Shown here: positions 5,697-5,932 of the stretch, piece after piece
How the letters are laid out: each line of letters starts with the position of its first letter
How positions within the stretch are numbered: position 1 is the first letter of the stretch
Assembly: GCA_000433635.1 (NCBI GenBank)
Contig: HF997953.1
Location: 1-5,932 of the forward strand
Direction: 5' to 3'
Length of the DNA: 5,932 nucleotides
Origin: Ruminococcus sp. CAG:254
GTDB taxonomy: Bacteria > Bacillota > Clostridia > Oscillospirales > Ruminococcaceae
Position numbers and translations under genes: made by a program
Notes under the pieces: model-generated
What the model was told of the DNA's origin: nothing
What the model saw: the letters and a program-made list of their open reading frames with translations, nothing else
The model's database searches: none

Positions 5697-5932
5697 ATGC
5701 TCCAACCTGCTTCCGCCGTGGCACTGGGCTTATTTGACGGTGTTCACATCGGACATCGTGCCGTCTTAGCGGCAGCCGTTGCCTGTCAGGCAGACGGTTT
5801 GACGCCGGCTGCTTTTACGATGCAGACCACTTCTGTCCGCATCAAACGGGGTGAACCGCTCCGCTATCTCTATCCGGACGACACCAAACAGCAGCTTTTA
5901 ACGGCTGCTGGGATTCAGACCGTTGTCAGCCC
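5697..5932 (+). CDS. ribF: RibF-type FAD synthetase / riboflavin kinase, N-terminal part (truncated by window end)
   Basis: The first 78 codons of a RibF-family protein run off the window. The nucleotidyl-transferase signature ALGLFDGVHIGHRAVL (9-24), with the ATP-binding GHxGH-like H17/H20, identifies the FMN adenylyltransferase domain, which makes FAD from FMN and ATP. The second usual motif, F-x-P-H-P after the next strand, is not present: the equivalent place reads AAFTMQTTSVRIKRG (38-52). Whether a C-terminal riboflavin kinase domain follows cannot be seen; divergent clostridial FAD synthetases often lack it. The ATG at 5697 has AAAGAGG at 5683-5689, 7 nt upstream. Only 8 residues precede the first strand, shorter than in B. 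subtilis RibC. Position after truB is the standard operon place. No promoter is visible in the 48-nt gap, so expression probably depends on read-through from truB. Confidence 0.88.
   Translation, partial: MLQPASAVALGLFDGVHIGHRAVLAAAVACQADGLTPAAFTMQTTSVRIKRGEPLRYLYPDDTKQQLLTAAGIQTVVS

Overview
This window is a contiguous stretch of the conserved bacterial nusA-infB operon, all on the + strand. It suggests a Clostridia-class Firmicute, most likely near the Oscillospiraceae/Ruminococcaceae. The reasons are the gene order nusA-ylxR-ylxQ-infB-rbfA-nrnA-truB-ribF, strong GGAGG-type Shine-Dalgarno sites, roughly even base composition, and a short-start RibF of a divergent type. I do not assign a genus.

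Layout: the last 27 codons of an upstream gene, nusA by synteny (1-84); ylxR/rnpM (91-393); ylxQ, an L7Ae-like gene that starts inside ylxR (338-667); infB, translation initiation factor IF-2 (732-3347); a 91-nt spacer with a strong inverted repeat; rbfA (3439-3795); nrnA, a DHH/DHHA1 nanoRNase/pAp phosphatase (3799-4758); truB, overlapping nrnA by ATGA (4755-5648); a hairpin plus T-tract at the truB end; and the first 78 codons of ribF (5697 to the window edge). The longest stretch without a gene is 91 nt. I see no mobile element, tRNA, rRNA, CRISPR array or internal promoter.

The genes form one transcription and translation unit. NusA acts on elongation, YlxR on RNase P, YlxQ is a putative RNA binder, IF-2 starts translation, RbfA matures the 30S subunit, NrnA clears RNA 2-5-mers and pAp, TruB makes tRNA pseudouridine-55, and RibF makes flavin cofactor. 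Tight spacing, two gene overlaps and Shine-Dalgarno sites inside upstream genes point to translational coupling.

I do not see an undescribed multi-gene system here. The points most worth a second look are an Asn/Gln-rich (about 41% N+Q) disordered segment in IF-2, two intercistronic RNA hairpins (infB-rbfA and truB-ribF, the second looking like an attenuator), the 56-nt ylxR/ylxQ overlap, and a RibF lacking the usual second nucleotidyl-transferase motif.
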